Shown in pieces: positions 33,481 to 42,182 of a stretch of 64,000 nt of DNA. A program made the position numbers and the translations under genes. The DNA comes from an uncultured Chryseobacterium sp. (GTDB taxonomy: Bacteria; Bacteroidota; Bacteroidia; Flavobacteriales; Weeksellaceae), in the NCBI GenBank assembly GCA_913774355.1, contig CAJYGB010000038.1:62001-126000 (forward strand). Reading direction: 5' to 3'. Each line of letters starts with the position of its first letter. Within the stretch, counting starts at the first letter, position 1. The notes beneath the pieces are model-generated. The model was not told the DNA's origin. It saw only the letters and a list, made by a program, of their open reading frames with translations, and searched no databases.

Positions 33481-35154
33481 CTATTTTTTAATGAATTTCT
33501 TGGTAGACTTGCCGTTTTTATTTTGAATAGAAATCAGATAAGCACCGGCAGGAATGTTTTTAACATCTATTGTATTGTTGTTAAGTTTTACTTCGATGTT
33601 CTTTCCTGAAAGATCATAAAGTTCCACCTTATCAATTGGTGAAGCCGACTGTATCGTTAAAAAATCGGAAACCGGATTCGGATGGATTTTTATAGAATTA
33701 TCATCTGCCACATCTCCTCTAAGATCCAGGTTCAGAGAAATTTTCTGTTCAGTATTTACCGTCGGTCTTTGCTCTTCTCTATTGCCGCGAATTTCGCATG
33801 GGGCAATCTTGGCAAGAAAATCAGAACCGGCTTTAATATGGGTATTCGGAGCTAAGAGAATATAGTTATTCGCCTTCATAACAATTGACCCATTCCCTGC
33901 ATCCGTAGAATAATCTGCCGAAGTTATTATGTAATCATCGACAGAATAGGTATAATTGGTAAAGGTCTCAGGACTCTGTAAAGCAAGATTTGAAAGACAT
34001 CTTGTTGTTCCTGACCGAGACCAGAACAGAGGCTGGGGAAGTCCGAGATAAGTAAACTTTCCGTTAAGATAAACTGCATTCATATCCACACTGCTGCTTC
34101 CGTAAGTATTTGGATTATTAATTTTACTCAGATAACCGGAACCAAAATTATTCAAATAAATATCATCGTATTTGTTTCGCTGCATGCCATAAAAATAGGC
34201 TCCCGAAGCCCCTGAAAATATCTGATTAGATACGGGAAATGAAACGGACGCGTCTAAATTCACCGCATAGATCTTATCCTGTCCCAAATATAATATTTTT
34301 CCATAATTGCTGAATTCGGAAACATATGATTTTGCTGTATTGATGTTCAGCAAAAAATTGCTGGTAATCTGGCCGGTAGAATTATTAAAAGAATACACCC
34401 TGTTCATATAATTATTACCTGGTGTCCATAAGTTGATTGAAATATAATTGGAAAATGGCTTATTCACTTCAGTTTTCGGTGATGCCTTTATTCCGAAATA
34501 TTGCGATCCGTCCAGTGGATTCGTCAGACCAAGACTGCTAACTACCGGCACCGGATTAAATCCGGAAGCCGACAGTCGGTAACTGTACAGATTGTTTTCA
34601 TTAGGAATCACAATCCAGAATGAAAGAAAGTCGGAATGCATTACAACCGTTACCGCTTCCGTATTTATTTTGCTATTTGAACTGTCAAAAATCGGAATCT
34701 GTTTTAAGTTTGGTTTAACTGCTCCAAGCGGATGTCCGTTAGATCCGATGTTTCCTAAAGACATATCTACCACAGTGTATGCCAGATAAGTATTTGGATT
34801 ACTAATCTCTGCAGCAGTAAAAATGTAATATTGCCTGGGATTTGCCGGGTTTCTCACGATGGCAAGCTGCTGAGTGGATAGACCGCCACCTATATTGGTG
34901 CCATCCTGCATAAGTTGATGCTGTCTATCATAAATATCTACACCATTGGTATAAAAAAGGAGTTTCCCATCATCATCACTTACGGTTCCGCTAGCCTCTT
35001 CGGCATACATCTGACTATCTGTAAGCGCTACAGGCACACTTCCCGTAAAATTTACAGCCGCATTTTGACCGAAATACCAGTTGTCATTTACTCCTTGTGA
35101 TAATATTAGCCCAGGCATAAATGCCAAGATTATTATAATGTAAAACTTTTTCAT
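33481..35154 (-). CDS. T9SS type A sorting domain-containing secreted protein
   Basis: 557 residues with a signal peptide (MKKFYIIIILAFMPGLILS). The mature N-terminus GVNDNWYFGQNAAVNF and FYTNGVDIYDRQHQLMQDG belong to a family of Bacteroidota surface proteins with repeated propeller-like strands. The last ~75 residues form a T9SS type A domain (IHPNPVSDFLTI, VELYDLSGK, AGAYLISI, KKFIKK). It should be exported by Sec, then by type IX secretion, and attached to or released from the cell surface. The binding partner is unknown. Confidence 0.85.
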   Translation of the reverse strand: MKKFYIIIILAFMPGLILSQGVNDNWYFGQNAAVNFTGSVPVALTDSQMYAEEASGTVSDDDGKLLFYTNGVDIYDRQHQLMQDGTNIGGGLSTQQLAIVRNPANPRQYYIFTAAEISNPNTYLAYTVVDMSLGNIGSNGHPLGAVKPNLKQIPIFDSSNSKINTEAVTVVMHSDFLSFWIVIPNENNLYSYRLSASGFNPVPVVSSLGLTNPLDGSQYFGIKASPKTEVNKPFSNYISINLWTPGNNYMNRVYSFNNSTGQITSNFLLNINTAKSYVSEFSNYGKILYLGQDKIYAVNLDASVSFPVSNQIFSGASGAYFYGMQRNKYDDIYLNNFGSGYLSKINNPNTYGSSSVDMNAVYLNGKFTYLGLPQPLFWSRSGTTRCLSNLALQSPETFTNYTYSVDDYIITSADYSTDAGNGSIVMKANNYILLAPNTHIKAGSDFLAKIAPCEIRGNREEQRPTVNTEQKISLNLDLRGDVADDNSIKIHPNPVSDFLTIQSASPIDKVELYDLSGKNIEVKLNNNTIDVKNIPAGAYLISIQNKNGKSTKKFIKK

Positions 35155-35176
35155 GCTTTTAATTTTATATTAATAG

Positions 35177-35393
35177 TTATTTCACTTTATTTTCCAATAC
35201 TTCGATTCTCTTATGCTGCTCGATCGTATAGAGGATAAGTTCTTCTACCTTTTTTAGCAGAAAATATCCATTTGATTATCTGTGGTTTCTAAAAATTTGT
35301 TCTGAATGTAGTTCCTGTGTTACCGATAAGATTCCATTGAGCATTTTTAGTAATGCTGATAATAGCAGAAAGTAGAATAATTGTTTTTTTCAT
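35177..35393 (-). pseudogene. Remnant of a tail-fibre-like / S74-style surface protein
   Basis: From the ATG at 35393 the minus strand reads MKKTIILLSAIISITKNAQW then NLIGNTGTTFRTNF and a TAG. This is an N-terminus (signal plus WNLxGNTGT) I associate with Chryseobacterium tail-fibre-domain proteins. About 35 bp further, in another frame, GYFLLKKVEELILYTIEQHK to RIEVLENKVK (stop at 35177-35179) is the typical coiled C-terminus of the same kind of protein. The middle has been deleted, leaving head and tail joined with a frameshift. Confidence 0.55.
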
Positions 35394-35515
35394 GATTATG
35401 TAAGTCTTTAATTACAAATATAATCACAAAATTTGATTAAAATCAAATTATATTGATATTTTTAACGCAATTATCAAATATATTAGAATCCTATTTATTA
35501 AGAATATAAAATAAA

Positions 35516-36268
35516 CTATTTCCTGCAAATAAGCACTTTTTCATTCTGAAAATACCCATGATAAAGATCTTCTGAAAATGTTCTTACAGTTACCTGGAAA
35601 CCTTCGTTTTTCAGGCGGGATTCCAACCCTTTAACAGAATAAATGCGCACGTGGTCATCCTGCCCGAAATGCTTCAGCCGATCTTCGTCAGTCGTTATTG
35701 AATAATCTTCATACATTTCCCCTTCTTTAAAAGGAGTCTGGATTAAAGCAGTGCCGCCCTTTTTCAGAACGCGGTATAATTCACTCATCGCTTTCTGATC
35801 TTCGGTAATATGCTCCAGAATATGGTAACAGACAATCAGGTCAAATTTTTCGTCTTCCGCATCAATCTTCGTAATATCATAATGGTAATCGGACAGAAAT
35901 TCGTTTTCAAAATCGGTGGGATAATAGGAAATATCCTTTCTTCTCTTCCATTTTTTATACAGCATTCTGGATGGGGAAAAATCGAGGAAGGAGAAGTGTG
36001 GTTTCAGAAATTCATATTCCAGCAGCATATTCAGCCTGCGCGTTCGGGGTAAGCTGCCACAGACAGGACAGATCAATTGTCCGTTGTCAAGTCGAACAAA
36101 TTTCTTGAGTTTTGTTTTACAGATGTTACATTCATGATTTTCCCCATGATAAAAAGGCTTTAAAAGTTTTCTCAATTGATCCTCGTTCCGGATCAGTATT
36201 TTTTTAGGAAGGATGTTTTTAACGACAGATTTGAGGAAAGTATACATGCGTAATTTTTCTGACTTCAA
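35516..36268 (-). CDS. SAM-dependent methyltransferase with zinc ribbon
   Basis: 250 residues. A CxxC pair at about 47-50 and 68-71 (CNICK and CPVCG) forms a zinc-ribbon-like element. The class I methyltransferase core follows: the SAM-binding region is unusual (SFLDFSPSRML), then FDLIVCYHILEHITEDQKAM (motif with acidic Asp and LEH) and LYRVLKKGGTALIQTPF. It resembles the Methyltransf_11 enzymes found in surface polysaccharide clusters. The substrate is unknown. An alternative ATG at residue 8 is possible. Confidence 0.82.
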   Translation of the reverse strand: MKSEKLRMYTFLKSVVKNILPKKILIRNEDQLRKLLKPFYHGENHECNICKTKLKKFVRLDNGQLICPVCGSLPRTRRLNMLLEYEFLKPHFSFLDFSPSRMLYKKWKRRKDISYYPTDFENEFLSDYHYDITKIDAEDEKFDLIVCYHILEHITEDQKAMSELYRVLKKGGTALIQTPFKEGEMYEDYSITTDEDRLKHFGQDDHVRIYSVKGLESRLKNEGFQVTVRTFSEDLYHGYFQNEKVLICRK

Positions 36269-36423
36269 AATAACAAAAATTTATCTGAAGTCCATTTTAA
36301 AATTTAGTTTATCCTTAAACAAACCATAATCACCTTTTAACATCATTCGTCGAAATCGCTTTAATATGGCCTCAATCGGAGACTTTGGAATAATTATTGA
36401 GCGATTCCGGGAAAAATCAACCT

Positions 36424-36912
36424 ATGAAATATATCCTGGGCCTTTGTGCCATTATCCTCATGTTTTCATGCAGTTCTCAAAAAGCCAAATCCAAGTATTC
36501 CAAGATTGAATACGAAGCGGGTGCGTGTTTCGGCTCCTGTCCTATTTTCAAGATCACCATCAACCCGGACCGTACTGCGGTACTTGAAGCTGAACATTTC
36601 AACTTTTCCAAAAATTTTTCCAAAAGCGAATTCGATAAGCCGCGGGAAGGGACTTTTAAAGGAACCATTAAAGAAGCGGATTACAAAAGTTTAATTGCCT
36701 TACTTGATAATTTGAATGTTAAAAGCCTCAACGAAAAATATGGTGAAAGAAACATAACTGATCTTCCGACCTCACATCTTAGAGTTAATTTTACGGACGG
36801 AACCTCAAAACATATCGAAGATTACGGCAAAAGAGGCACTGAAAAACTAGCCCAATTGTACAAATTCTTTGAAGATCTGAGACATAACCAACAATGGACA
36901 AAAGTGAACTGA
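36424..36912 (+). CDS. DUF6438 lipoprotein
   Basis: 162 residues from the ATG at 36424, chosen over an in-frame ATG at 36397 because it begins a clean lipoprotein signal (MKYILGLCAIILMFSC). The mature part has YEAGACFGSCPIFKITINPD, the C-x-G-x-CP pattern of DUF6438, and a C-terminal HIEDYGKRGTEKL. Function unknown. A hairpin at 36949-36974 may act as its terminator. Confidence 0.78.
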   Translation: MKYILGLCAIILMFSCSSQKAKSKYSKIEYEAGACFGSCPIFKITINPDRTAVLEAEHFNFSKNFSKSEFDKPREGTFKGTIKEADYKSLIALLDNLNVKSLNEKYGERNITDLPTSHLRVNFTDGTSKHIEDYGKRGTEKLAQLYKFFEDLRHNQQWTKVN

Positions 36913-36932
36913 TCCATTAAAAATATTTAAAC

Positions 36933-36940
36933 TACCTTTG
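36933..36940 (+). promoter_or_regulatory. -7 box of DEAD-box helicase gene
   Basis: TACCTTTG, exact TAnnTTTG match, 34 bp before the ATG at 36975. A hairpin lies between it and the gene. Confidence 0.5.
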
Positions 36941-36948
36941 CAAAATAT

Positions 36949-36974
36949 AATTCCTTCATTTTGAAGGAATTTTT
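36949..36974 (+). terminator. Hairpin with T-run ahead of the helicase start
   Basis: Arms AATTCCTTC (36949-36957) and GAAGGAATT (36963-36971) run into a short T tract. It could end the DUF6438 transcript or act as a leader hairpin of the helicase mRNA. Confidence 0.5.
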
Positions 36975-38309
36975 ATGTTAATTATAAAAACAATTCATTT
37001 GAATTTTACAGACTTACATTTAATAGAACCTATTGCAAAGGCGATTGAGGAACAAGGATATACCAACCCTACCCCGATCCAGGAAAAATCGATTCCCGAG
37101 ATTACCAAGGGCAGAGACTTTTTGGGATGCGCACAGACAGGTACCGGAAAAACGGCTGCTTTTGCCATCCCGATCCTACAGAATCTTTCTAAAAATAAAT
37201 TTCAGAATAATCATATCAAGGCACTGATCCTGACGCCGACCAGAGAGCTGGCGATCCAGATCGAGGAAAACATCAAAGCGTATGGAAAATACCTGCCGTT
37301 AAAACACCTGGTAATCTTCGGAGGGGTAAAGCAGGGAAATCAGGAAGCTGCCCTGAAAAAAGGAGTTGACATCCTGGTTGCAACACCGGGAAGACTTTTG
37401 GATTTTATCGCCCAGGGAATTATCAGCCTGAAAAATCTTGAGATTTTTGTATTGGACGAAGCCGACCGGATGCTGGATATGGGCTTTGTACATGATGTGA
37501 AGAGAGTTATCAAGCTTTTACCACCAAAGAGGCAGACCCTGTTTTTCTCCGCGACAATGCCGGCGGAAATCCAGAAACTGGCAGACTCTATCTTGAATAA
37601 TCCGGTAAAGGTGGAAGTTACTCCCGTTTCATCAACAGCAGAAACCATCAAGCAGTCGGTATATTTTGTGGAAAAAGACAATAAACTGGATCTTTTGACG
37701 CATATCTTAAAGAACGATATTTCCGATTCCGTTCTGGTTTTTGCCAGGACGAAACACGGTGCCGATAAAATTGCAAGAAAGCTGCAGAAAGATAACATCA
37801 CCACGGAGGCCATCCATGGGAATAAGTCGCAGAATGCCCGTCAGAATGCACTGAACAATTTCAAATCCGGTAAAACAAGGGTTCTTGTGGCCACTGATAT
37901 TGCTGCGAGAGGAATTGATATCGACGAACTGAAATACGTTGTTAATTTCGAGCTTTCCGACGTCTCCGAAACGTATGTTCACCGGATCGGAAGAACCGGA
38001 AGAGCCGGTGCGGAAGGAACTTCCATCTCATTTGTTGACGGACTGGATTTATTAAACTTAAAAAATACGGAGAAACTGATTGGCATGAAGATCCCTATCG
38101 TTAAGGATCATCCATTTCATACAGATAATTTGGTTGCTCAGAAAAGGGATTCCAACAATAAGCCGATGGCGGGAGGTGGAGAAAGACCAAAATCTTCAAG
38201 ACCTAACAATTCAAGGCCAAATAATAATAAAAATAAGCCTGCTGATGGCACACCTGCCAATGTGGGTTTCAAAAAGCCTAAGAATAAAAACTTCACGAGA
38301 AAAAAATAA
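36975..38309 (+). CDS. DEAD-box RNA helicase (RhlE-like)
   Basis: 444 residues. Motifs in order: Q motif (YTNPTPIQ), I AQTGTGKT (53-60), Ia PTRELA, II VLDEADRMLDMGF, III SAT, IV VFART, V ATDIAARGID and VI HRIGRTGRAG. The C-terminal ~60 residues are basic and Asn/Lys/Pro-rich, likely for RNA binding. RhlE-type proteins remodel rRNA and mRNA, often in the cold. The true start may be the TTG at 36999 (giving xNFTDLHLIEPI, the usual family N-terminus) instead of the ATG at 36975. Confidence 0.93.
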   Translation: MLIIKTIHLNFTDLHLIEPIAKAIEEQGYTNPTPIQEKSIPEITKGRDFLGCAQTGTGKTAAFAIPILQNLSKNKFQNNHIKALILTPTRELAIQIEENIKAYGKYLPLKHLVIFGGVKQGNQEAALKKGVDILVATPGRLLDFIAQGIISLKNLEIFVLDEADRMLDMGFVHDVKRVIKLLPPKRQTLFFSATMPAEIQKLADSILNNPVKVEVTPVSSTAETIKQSVYFVEKDNKLDLLTHILKNDISDSVLVFARTKHGADKIARKLQKDNITTEAIHGNKSQNARQNALNNFKSGKTRVLVATDIAARGIDIDELKYVVNFELSDVSETYVHRIGRTGRAGAEGTSISFVDGLDLLNLKNTEKLIGMKIPIVKDHPFHTDNLVAQKRDSNNKPMAGGGERPKSSRPNNSRPNNNKNKPADGTPANVGFKKPKNKNFTRKK

Positions 38310-38313
38310 TGTA

Positions 38314-38340
38314 AAAGCCTTCCGATTTGGAGGGCTTTTT
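38314..38340. terminator. Terminator between helicase and convergent gene
   Basis: Hairpin AAAGCCTTCC / GGAGGGCTTT with T-run on the plus strand; it overlaps the stop of the minus-strand neighbour. Confidence 0.75.
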
Positions 38341-39863
38341 TACTTCAGCCTATAAATACTTATAGAATCATATTTTTTTTGCCAGGTTTTAGCCGGGTTT
38401 TCAAATTCTTTTATTTTGTAAAGTTGAGCTTCAGATAAAGTATCAACAATTTTATGGCTTAGGGTATTTCTTATATAAAAGAAGTTCTGATGGTCAACCT
38501 TTTTTATGATTACTCCCATAAATTCCATCATATTTTCACCTTTACTGAGAACACTCGGGAGCAGCAGATAATGAATATCATTCTCTTTCAGGTACTTACT
38601 GAATTTTAATTCATTAATCTCATGAAAAAACTTCAGGTTGGCGACAAGGGCGTCTGCAGGAACAAAATTCAGATCAGAAAAGAATGCGAACTTACCCGGA
38701 AAATCATACACATAAATCCTTGCATTTGCTGGCAATGACTTGGATAATGTTTCTGAAATTATTCTCATCCCATCTTCCTGTTTTTTTTCAACTCCGGCAC
38801 TTTTATTAAAAACATTTGCAGAAATACTAAGGTTAGTGGTGAGTTTCATGAATCCCAGATAACAAATAAAAATTGCCATAAAAGCTGTTATCATCGTAAT
38901 TATTCTGCTTTGTTGAAGGAAACGATTCGCTTTTTTAAAAATATCATTAATAAAAAATCCAAAAAGCATGAACTGCGGAACAAAATACCATTGCCCAATA
39001 TGATCCTGATACAAGAGATTATAAAAGAGATGAAAAAAACATCCCACCAAAAAACAAATTTTAAGATTGCTATATTGGATACTTTTGAATAATAGTAGAA
39101 AAATCAGATATAAAATGCCGGTAAACAAGCAAAAATCAGTTAAGAAAACAAAGGGAATATCATCGCTGATAACGGGGAATGAACTTTTTATCTTACCACT
39201 TATAGGAACAAGATCATTGAAAACAATATAGTTTGAATACAGATAAGGAGCAGTTAAGATACTGAATCCAAAAAGCATTTTTACAATACTTTTAATTGTC
39301 CAGCTTTTGGAGTTCCAGTACAGAAGTCCCAGCGGGAATATCAGGAAAATTAGATCTAGTCTCGCCAGGAAAACCAGACTGCAAATGACTCCGAATACAA
39401 TATCATTTTTATATGATTTAGCACTGAAAAACAACAATAGGGCAATGGTAAAAAAAACCAGATGCGCTTCAGTCAAATACAATGTACCCAGACTGAAAAA
39501 TAAAATCGTATAAAATGAGAGAGAAAACATCTTACCGATATCGTTATTTTTAAAAATAAATTTTTCTAACAGACGTATCCCAAAGAATATAAGCAGTACC
39601 TGAAAGAACCACACTATATAAAGCAGAAAAGATTTATCAAAAGGATTTAACAACTCACCGATAACGCAAAAAAACATCCATAGAGGATGAAAACCGTTGG
39701 TAAGATAAAGGTCATTAAACCCCATGAAGCCATGATGAACAAAATTATAAGCGATCTGCGGATAAAAAAAACCGTCATCAGCAGGAAACTTAGCCGGATT
39801 GAAAAGAAAAAATACAGAAGAAAGGAATAGTAGGTAATGAAGATTCTCTCTTAATAATTTCAT
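38340..39863 (-). CDS. Polytopic membrane protein, possible GT-C glycosyltransferase
   Basis: 507 residues with about 9-10 hydrophobic helices and a C-terminal soluble part (about 365-507). The first periplasmic loop carries PADDGFFYPQIAYNFVHHG, an acidic motif in the position used by GT-C (GT39/ArnT-like) glycosyltransferases, and NGFHPLW follows. These enzymes transfer sugars from polyprenyl phosphates outside the inner membrane. The family call is moderate. TatD lies 6 bp upstream, so the gene ends an operon that begins with the GSCFA gene. Confidence 0.65.
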   Translation of the reverse strand: MKLLRENLHYLLFLSSVFFLFNPAKFPADDGFFYPQIAYNFVHHGFMGFNDLYLTNGFHPLWMFFCVIGELLNPFDKSFLLYIVWFFQVLLIFFGIRLLEKFIFKNNDIGKMFSLSFYTILFFSLGTLYLTEAHLVFFTIALLLFFSAKSYKNDIVFGVICSLVFLARLDLIFLIFPLGLLYWNSKSWTIKSIVKMLFGFSILTAPYLYSNYIVFNDLVPISGKIKSSFPVISDDIPFVFLTDFCLFTGILYLIFLLLFKSIQYSNLKICFLVGCFFHLFYNLLYQDHIGQWYFVPQFMLFGFFINDIFKKANRFLQQSRIITMITAFMAIFICYLGFMKLTTNLSISANVFNKSAGVEKKQEDGMRIISETLSKSLPANARIYVYDFPGKFAFFSDLNFVPADALVANLKFFHEINELKFSKYLKENDIHYLLLPSVLSKGENMMEFMGVIIKKVDHQNFFYIRNTLSHKIVDTLSEAQLYKIKEFENPAKTWQKKYDSISIYRLK

Positions 39864-39869
39864 GGCAAA

Positions 39870-40634
39870 CTATTTTCTAAAGATCCTTTTTGCATTCTCC
39901 GTCGTCACCCTGTCAATCTCCGAAAAATCGGCTTTATAAATATCCACTAATTTACCGGCCACAAGATCGAGATAAGCACTTTCATTGCGCTTGCCTCTGT
40001 GCGGAACCGGCGCAAGATAAGGAGAATCCGTCTCCAGCACTATTTTATCCAATGGAATTTCGCTCAGAAACTGGTCTATTTTACCATTTTTAAAGGTGAC
40101 TACTCCGCCAATTCCTAAAATAAAATTAAGATCGACAGCATGTTTTGCCTGTTCCAGATTTCCTGAAAAACAATGGAAAATCCCGCGGAGTTTTGGATGC
40201 TTTTTTCTTTCCAGCACTTCAAACGTTTCGTCGAAACTTTCCCGGGTGTGGATCACGATTGGCAGGTCTCTTTCAATAGCCCAATCAATCTGCTGCTCAA
40301 AGGCTTTCACCTGAATATCCAAAGTTGTTTTATCCCAATACAGATCGATCCCGATTTCCCCGACAGCCGGAAAAGCCCTTTGATCGAGATATTTTTTAAC
40401 AATCTCCAGCTCTTTTTCCCAGGTTTCCGGTTTTACGTAGCACGGATGCAGCCCCATCATGGAGAAAATATGTTCCGGGTACTCTGCTTCCAGCTGCAAC
40501 ATTTTTTCGTGGGATTCCGAATCGATAGCCGGAAGGTAAAATTCGGTTATCCCTTTATCTAAAGCTCTCTGAATGGCTTCTTTCCGGTCTTCATCAAATT
40601 CTTCTGCGTATAAATGGGTATGGGTATCAATCAT
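39870..40634 (-). CDS. TatD-family metal-dependent hydrolase
   Basis: 254 residues. Metal ligands are visible at His5 and His7 (DTHTHL), Glu in GEIGIDLYW, His in PIVIHTRES, His in GIFHCFSG and Asp in LETDSPYLAP, followed by HRGKRNE. TatD enzymes are 3'-5' exonucleases of single-stranded DNA or RNA, and some act in DNA repair. The gene is 5 bp downstream of DUF4269. Confidence 0.93.
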   Translation of the reverse strand: MIDTHTHLYAEEFDEDRKEAIQRALDKGITEFYLPAIDSESHEKMLQLEAEYPEHIFSMMGLHPCYVKPETWEKELEIVKKYLDQRAFPAVGEIGIDLYWDKTTLDIQVKAFEQQIDWAIERDLPIVIHTRESFDETFEVLERKKHPKLRGIFHCFSGNLEQAKHAVDLNFILGIGGVVTFKNGKIDQFLSEIPLDKIVLETDSPYLAPVPHRGKRNESAYLDLVAGKLVDIYKADFSEIDRVTTENAKRIFRK

Positions 40635-40639
40635 TTTCT

Positions 40640-41152
40640 TTAAAATTTTAATAGGTCTTCGTAAGGATTTTTCAGTCCCAGCAATAATCCGAAAGCGGGT
40701 TCTGTTTTTATTCCCTGTTTTTTCAATGCAATAATTTCTTTTTTAAAATTTTCTCCTTTTTCCTGTAATATGCTGTATTCGGCGATCATGTGACGATAGG
40801 CATTCTGCTTGGCAGCCGGTTTATTCTGCCCGAAAATTTCGACAGGAAATTCTTCCAGGATAAAGTTGCCGACAACAGCTTCATCCCCGTTTATTTCAAG
40901 GCTCTCGACCTTGATATTAAATTCTGAGAAAGTATCTGTTAACAAACTCTCAAACTCCATGTGACACTTCATTTCACAGATGATATCCAGATCACTTCCT
41001 TCAATATCTATTTCTATCGGAATGGTTCCCGCCAGAATAGGCGAATGGTCTTTCAGTTTTTCAAAAATCCTGTAGGCTGTCAATAGTTCGTAAGCTCGTT
41101 GCTGCTTTTTATTTCCGGTTTTAAGATAATCAATTGTTGTAAAATCAATCAT
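40640..41152 (-). CDS. DUF4269 protein (nucleotidyltransferase-like)
   Basis: 170 residues. IDIEGSDLDIICE (49-60) has the GS-x-D-x-D pattern of the nucleotidyltransferase fold, as expected for DUF4269. The C-terminus has PAFGLLLGLKNPYEDLL. The function is unknown. It overlaps the GSCFA gene by 8 bp and TatD follows after 5 bp, so it is translationally tied to both. Confidence 0.8.
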   Translation of the reverse strand: MIDFTTIDYLKTGNKKQQRAYELLTAYRIFEKLKDHSPILAGTIPIEIDIEGSDLDIICEMKCHMEFESLLTDTFSEFNIKVESLEINGDEAVVGNFILEEFPVEIFGQNKPAAKQNAYRHMIAEYSILQEKGENFKKEIIALKKQGIKTEPAFGLLLGLKNPYEDLLKF

Positions 41153-42110
41153 CGGAAAATATCTTATGCTTCACTTTTTTCTGTTGATTTTCAATCCTTT
41201 CGTTCAGTTTTTCTTTAAACTGAATGTATTTCGGATCTTTTTCATCGCTGCTCCGGTGTTCCAGTGCTTTTGAAATTTTAAAGTTTTCCCTGATAAATTC
41301 TTTGGTTTCATCCGAAAAATAAGCGTTGCCGAATTTCTCAAAGATATAGTTGACCGCCTGTTCCGTAGGATGGATCATATCTTCCTTATAAAAACGGTAG
41401 TCCCGGAGGTCGTCCATCAGTATTTCATAAACGGGAAGATAATGGCAGTAATCCAGCTCTTCTGTCATTTCATGGATGGAAGTAATGAGTTTGGATTTGC
41501 TCAGCTGGTTTTCCACCATGCCGTCTTTGGTGTGCCGGACCGGGGAAACAGTAAATAAAATCTGCACGTCGTCTTTACAGATGTCTTTCAGGTTTAAAAT
41601 GGTATCATAAGTAGCATCCGTAAGTTCCTGATGGGTCAATATCCTTTTTTCAAAAAACTTCTGGGGAATCCGGTGGCAATTGGCTACCAGCTTCTTTTTA
41701 GGGACAAATTCGTAAATAAAAGAAGTTCCATAAGTGATGATAACCCAATTACTCTCCTGAAGAAACTGGTTTCCTTCCGTAATCCTGCTATTGATCTTAT
41801 CCAGTGTCTGATGAATATACCGGGTATCGAAGCTGGTATGATGGTCCAGTGAAATAAAAGTTTCATCAAAAGTAATGAGTTCCTCTTCTTCGTAAAATTC
41901 CGAATCGTGCAGCCTTTTAACGGCATTGCTGATCGAGAACGGATTGAAGATCGTTCCGAACGGATTATTCACCGTCTGCAGCTGTCCCTGATGAAACAGA
42001 TCCGACATTTCCGAGGCAAAGCAAGACCCTATTGAAAATATTTTATCTTCAACCCCGATCTTCTTTTTCGATTCCTGAATATCTACTTCTGTCCTGAACT
42101 TCATACTCAT
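41145..42110 (-). CDS. GSCFA-domain protein
   Basis: 321 residues. The name-giving motif GSCFA is at 28-32, followed by NPFGTIFNPFSI, typical of this SGNH-like hydrolase family in Bacteroidota. VSPVRH and DMIHPTEQAVNYIF near the C-terminus fit a GDSL/SGNH triad (Ser29, then Asp-x-x-His). The substrate is unknown. It is the first gene of the operon GSCFA-DUF4269-TatD-membrane protein. An ATG at residue 3 is an alternative start. Confidence 0.85.
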   Translation of the reverse strand: MSMKFRTEVDIQESKKKIGVEDKIFSIGSCFASEMSDLFHQGQLQTVNNPFGTIFNPFSISNAVKRLHDSEFYEEEELITFDETFISLDHHTSFDTRYIHQTLDKINSRITEGNQFLQESNWVIITYGTSFIYEFVPKKKLVANCHRIPQKFFEKRILTHQELTDATYDTILNLKDICKDDVQILFTVSPVRHTKDGMVENQLSKSKLITSIHEMTEELDYCHYLPVYEILMDDLRDYRFYKEDMIHPTEQAVNYIFEKFGNAYFSDETKEFIRENFKISKALEHRSSDEKDPKYIQFKEKLNERIENQQKKVKHKIFSDD

Positions 42111-42111
42111 T

Positions 42112-42182
42112 TTGAAAATTTGAGAATTTGAAAATGAAATAATTTAGAATTTTCAAATTGACCCCATTTTCAAATTAACACA
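42112..42182. repeat. TTTGAGAATTTGAAAATG-type intergenic repeat
   Basis: The spacer is built from GAAAATTTGAGAATTTGAAA and its partial reverse complement TTTTCAAATTGACCCCATTTTC, so it can fold on itself. Related degenerate words are frequent in Chryseobacterium intergenic DNA, from general knowledge. Confidence 0.55.
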
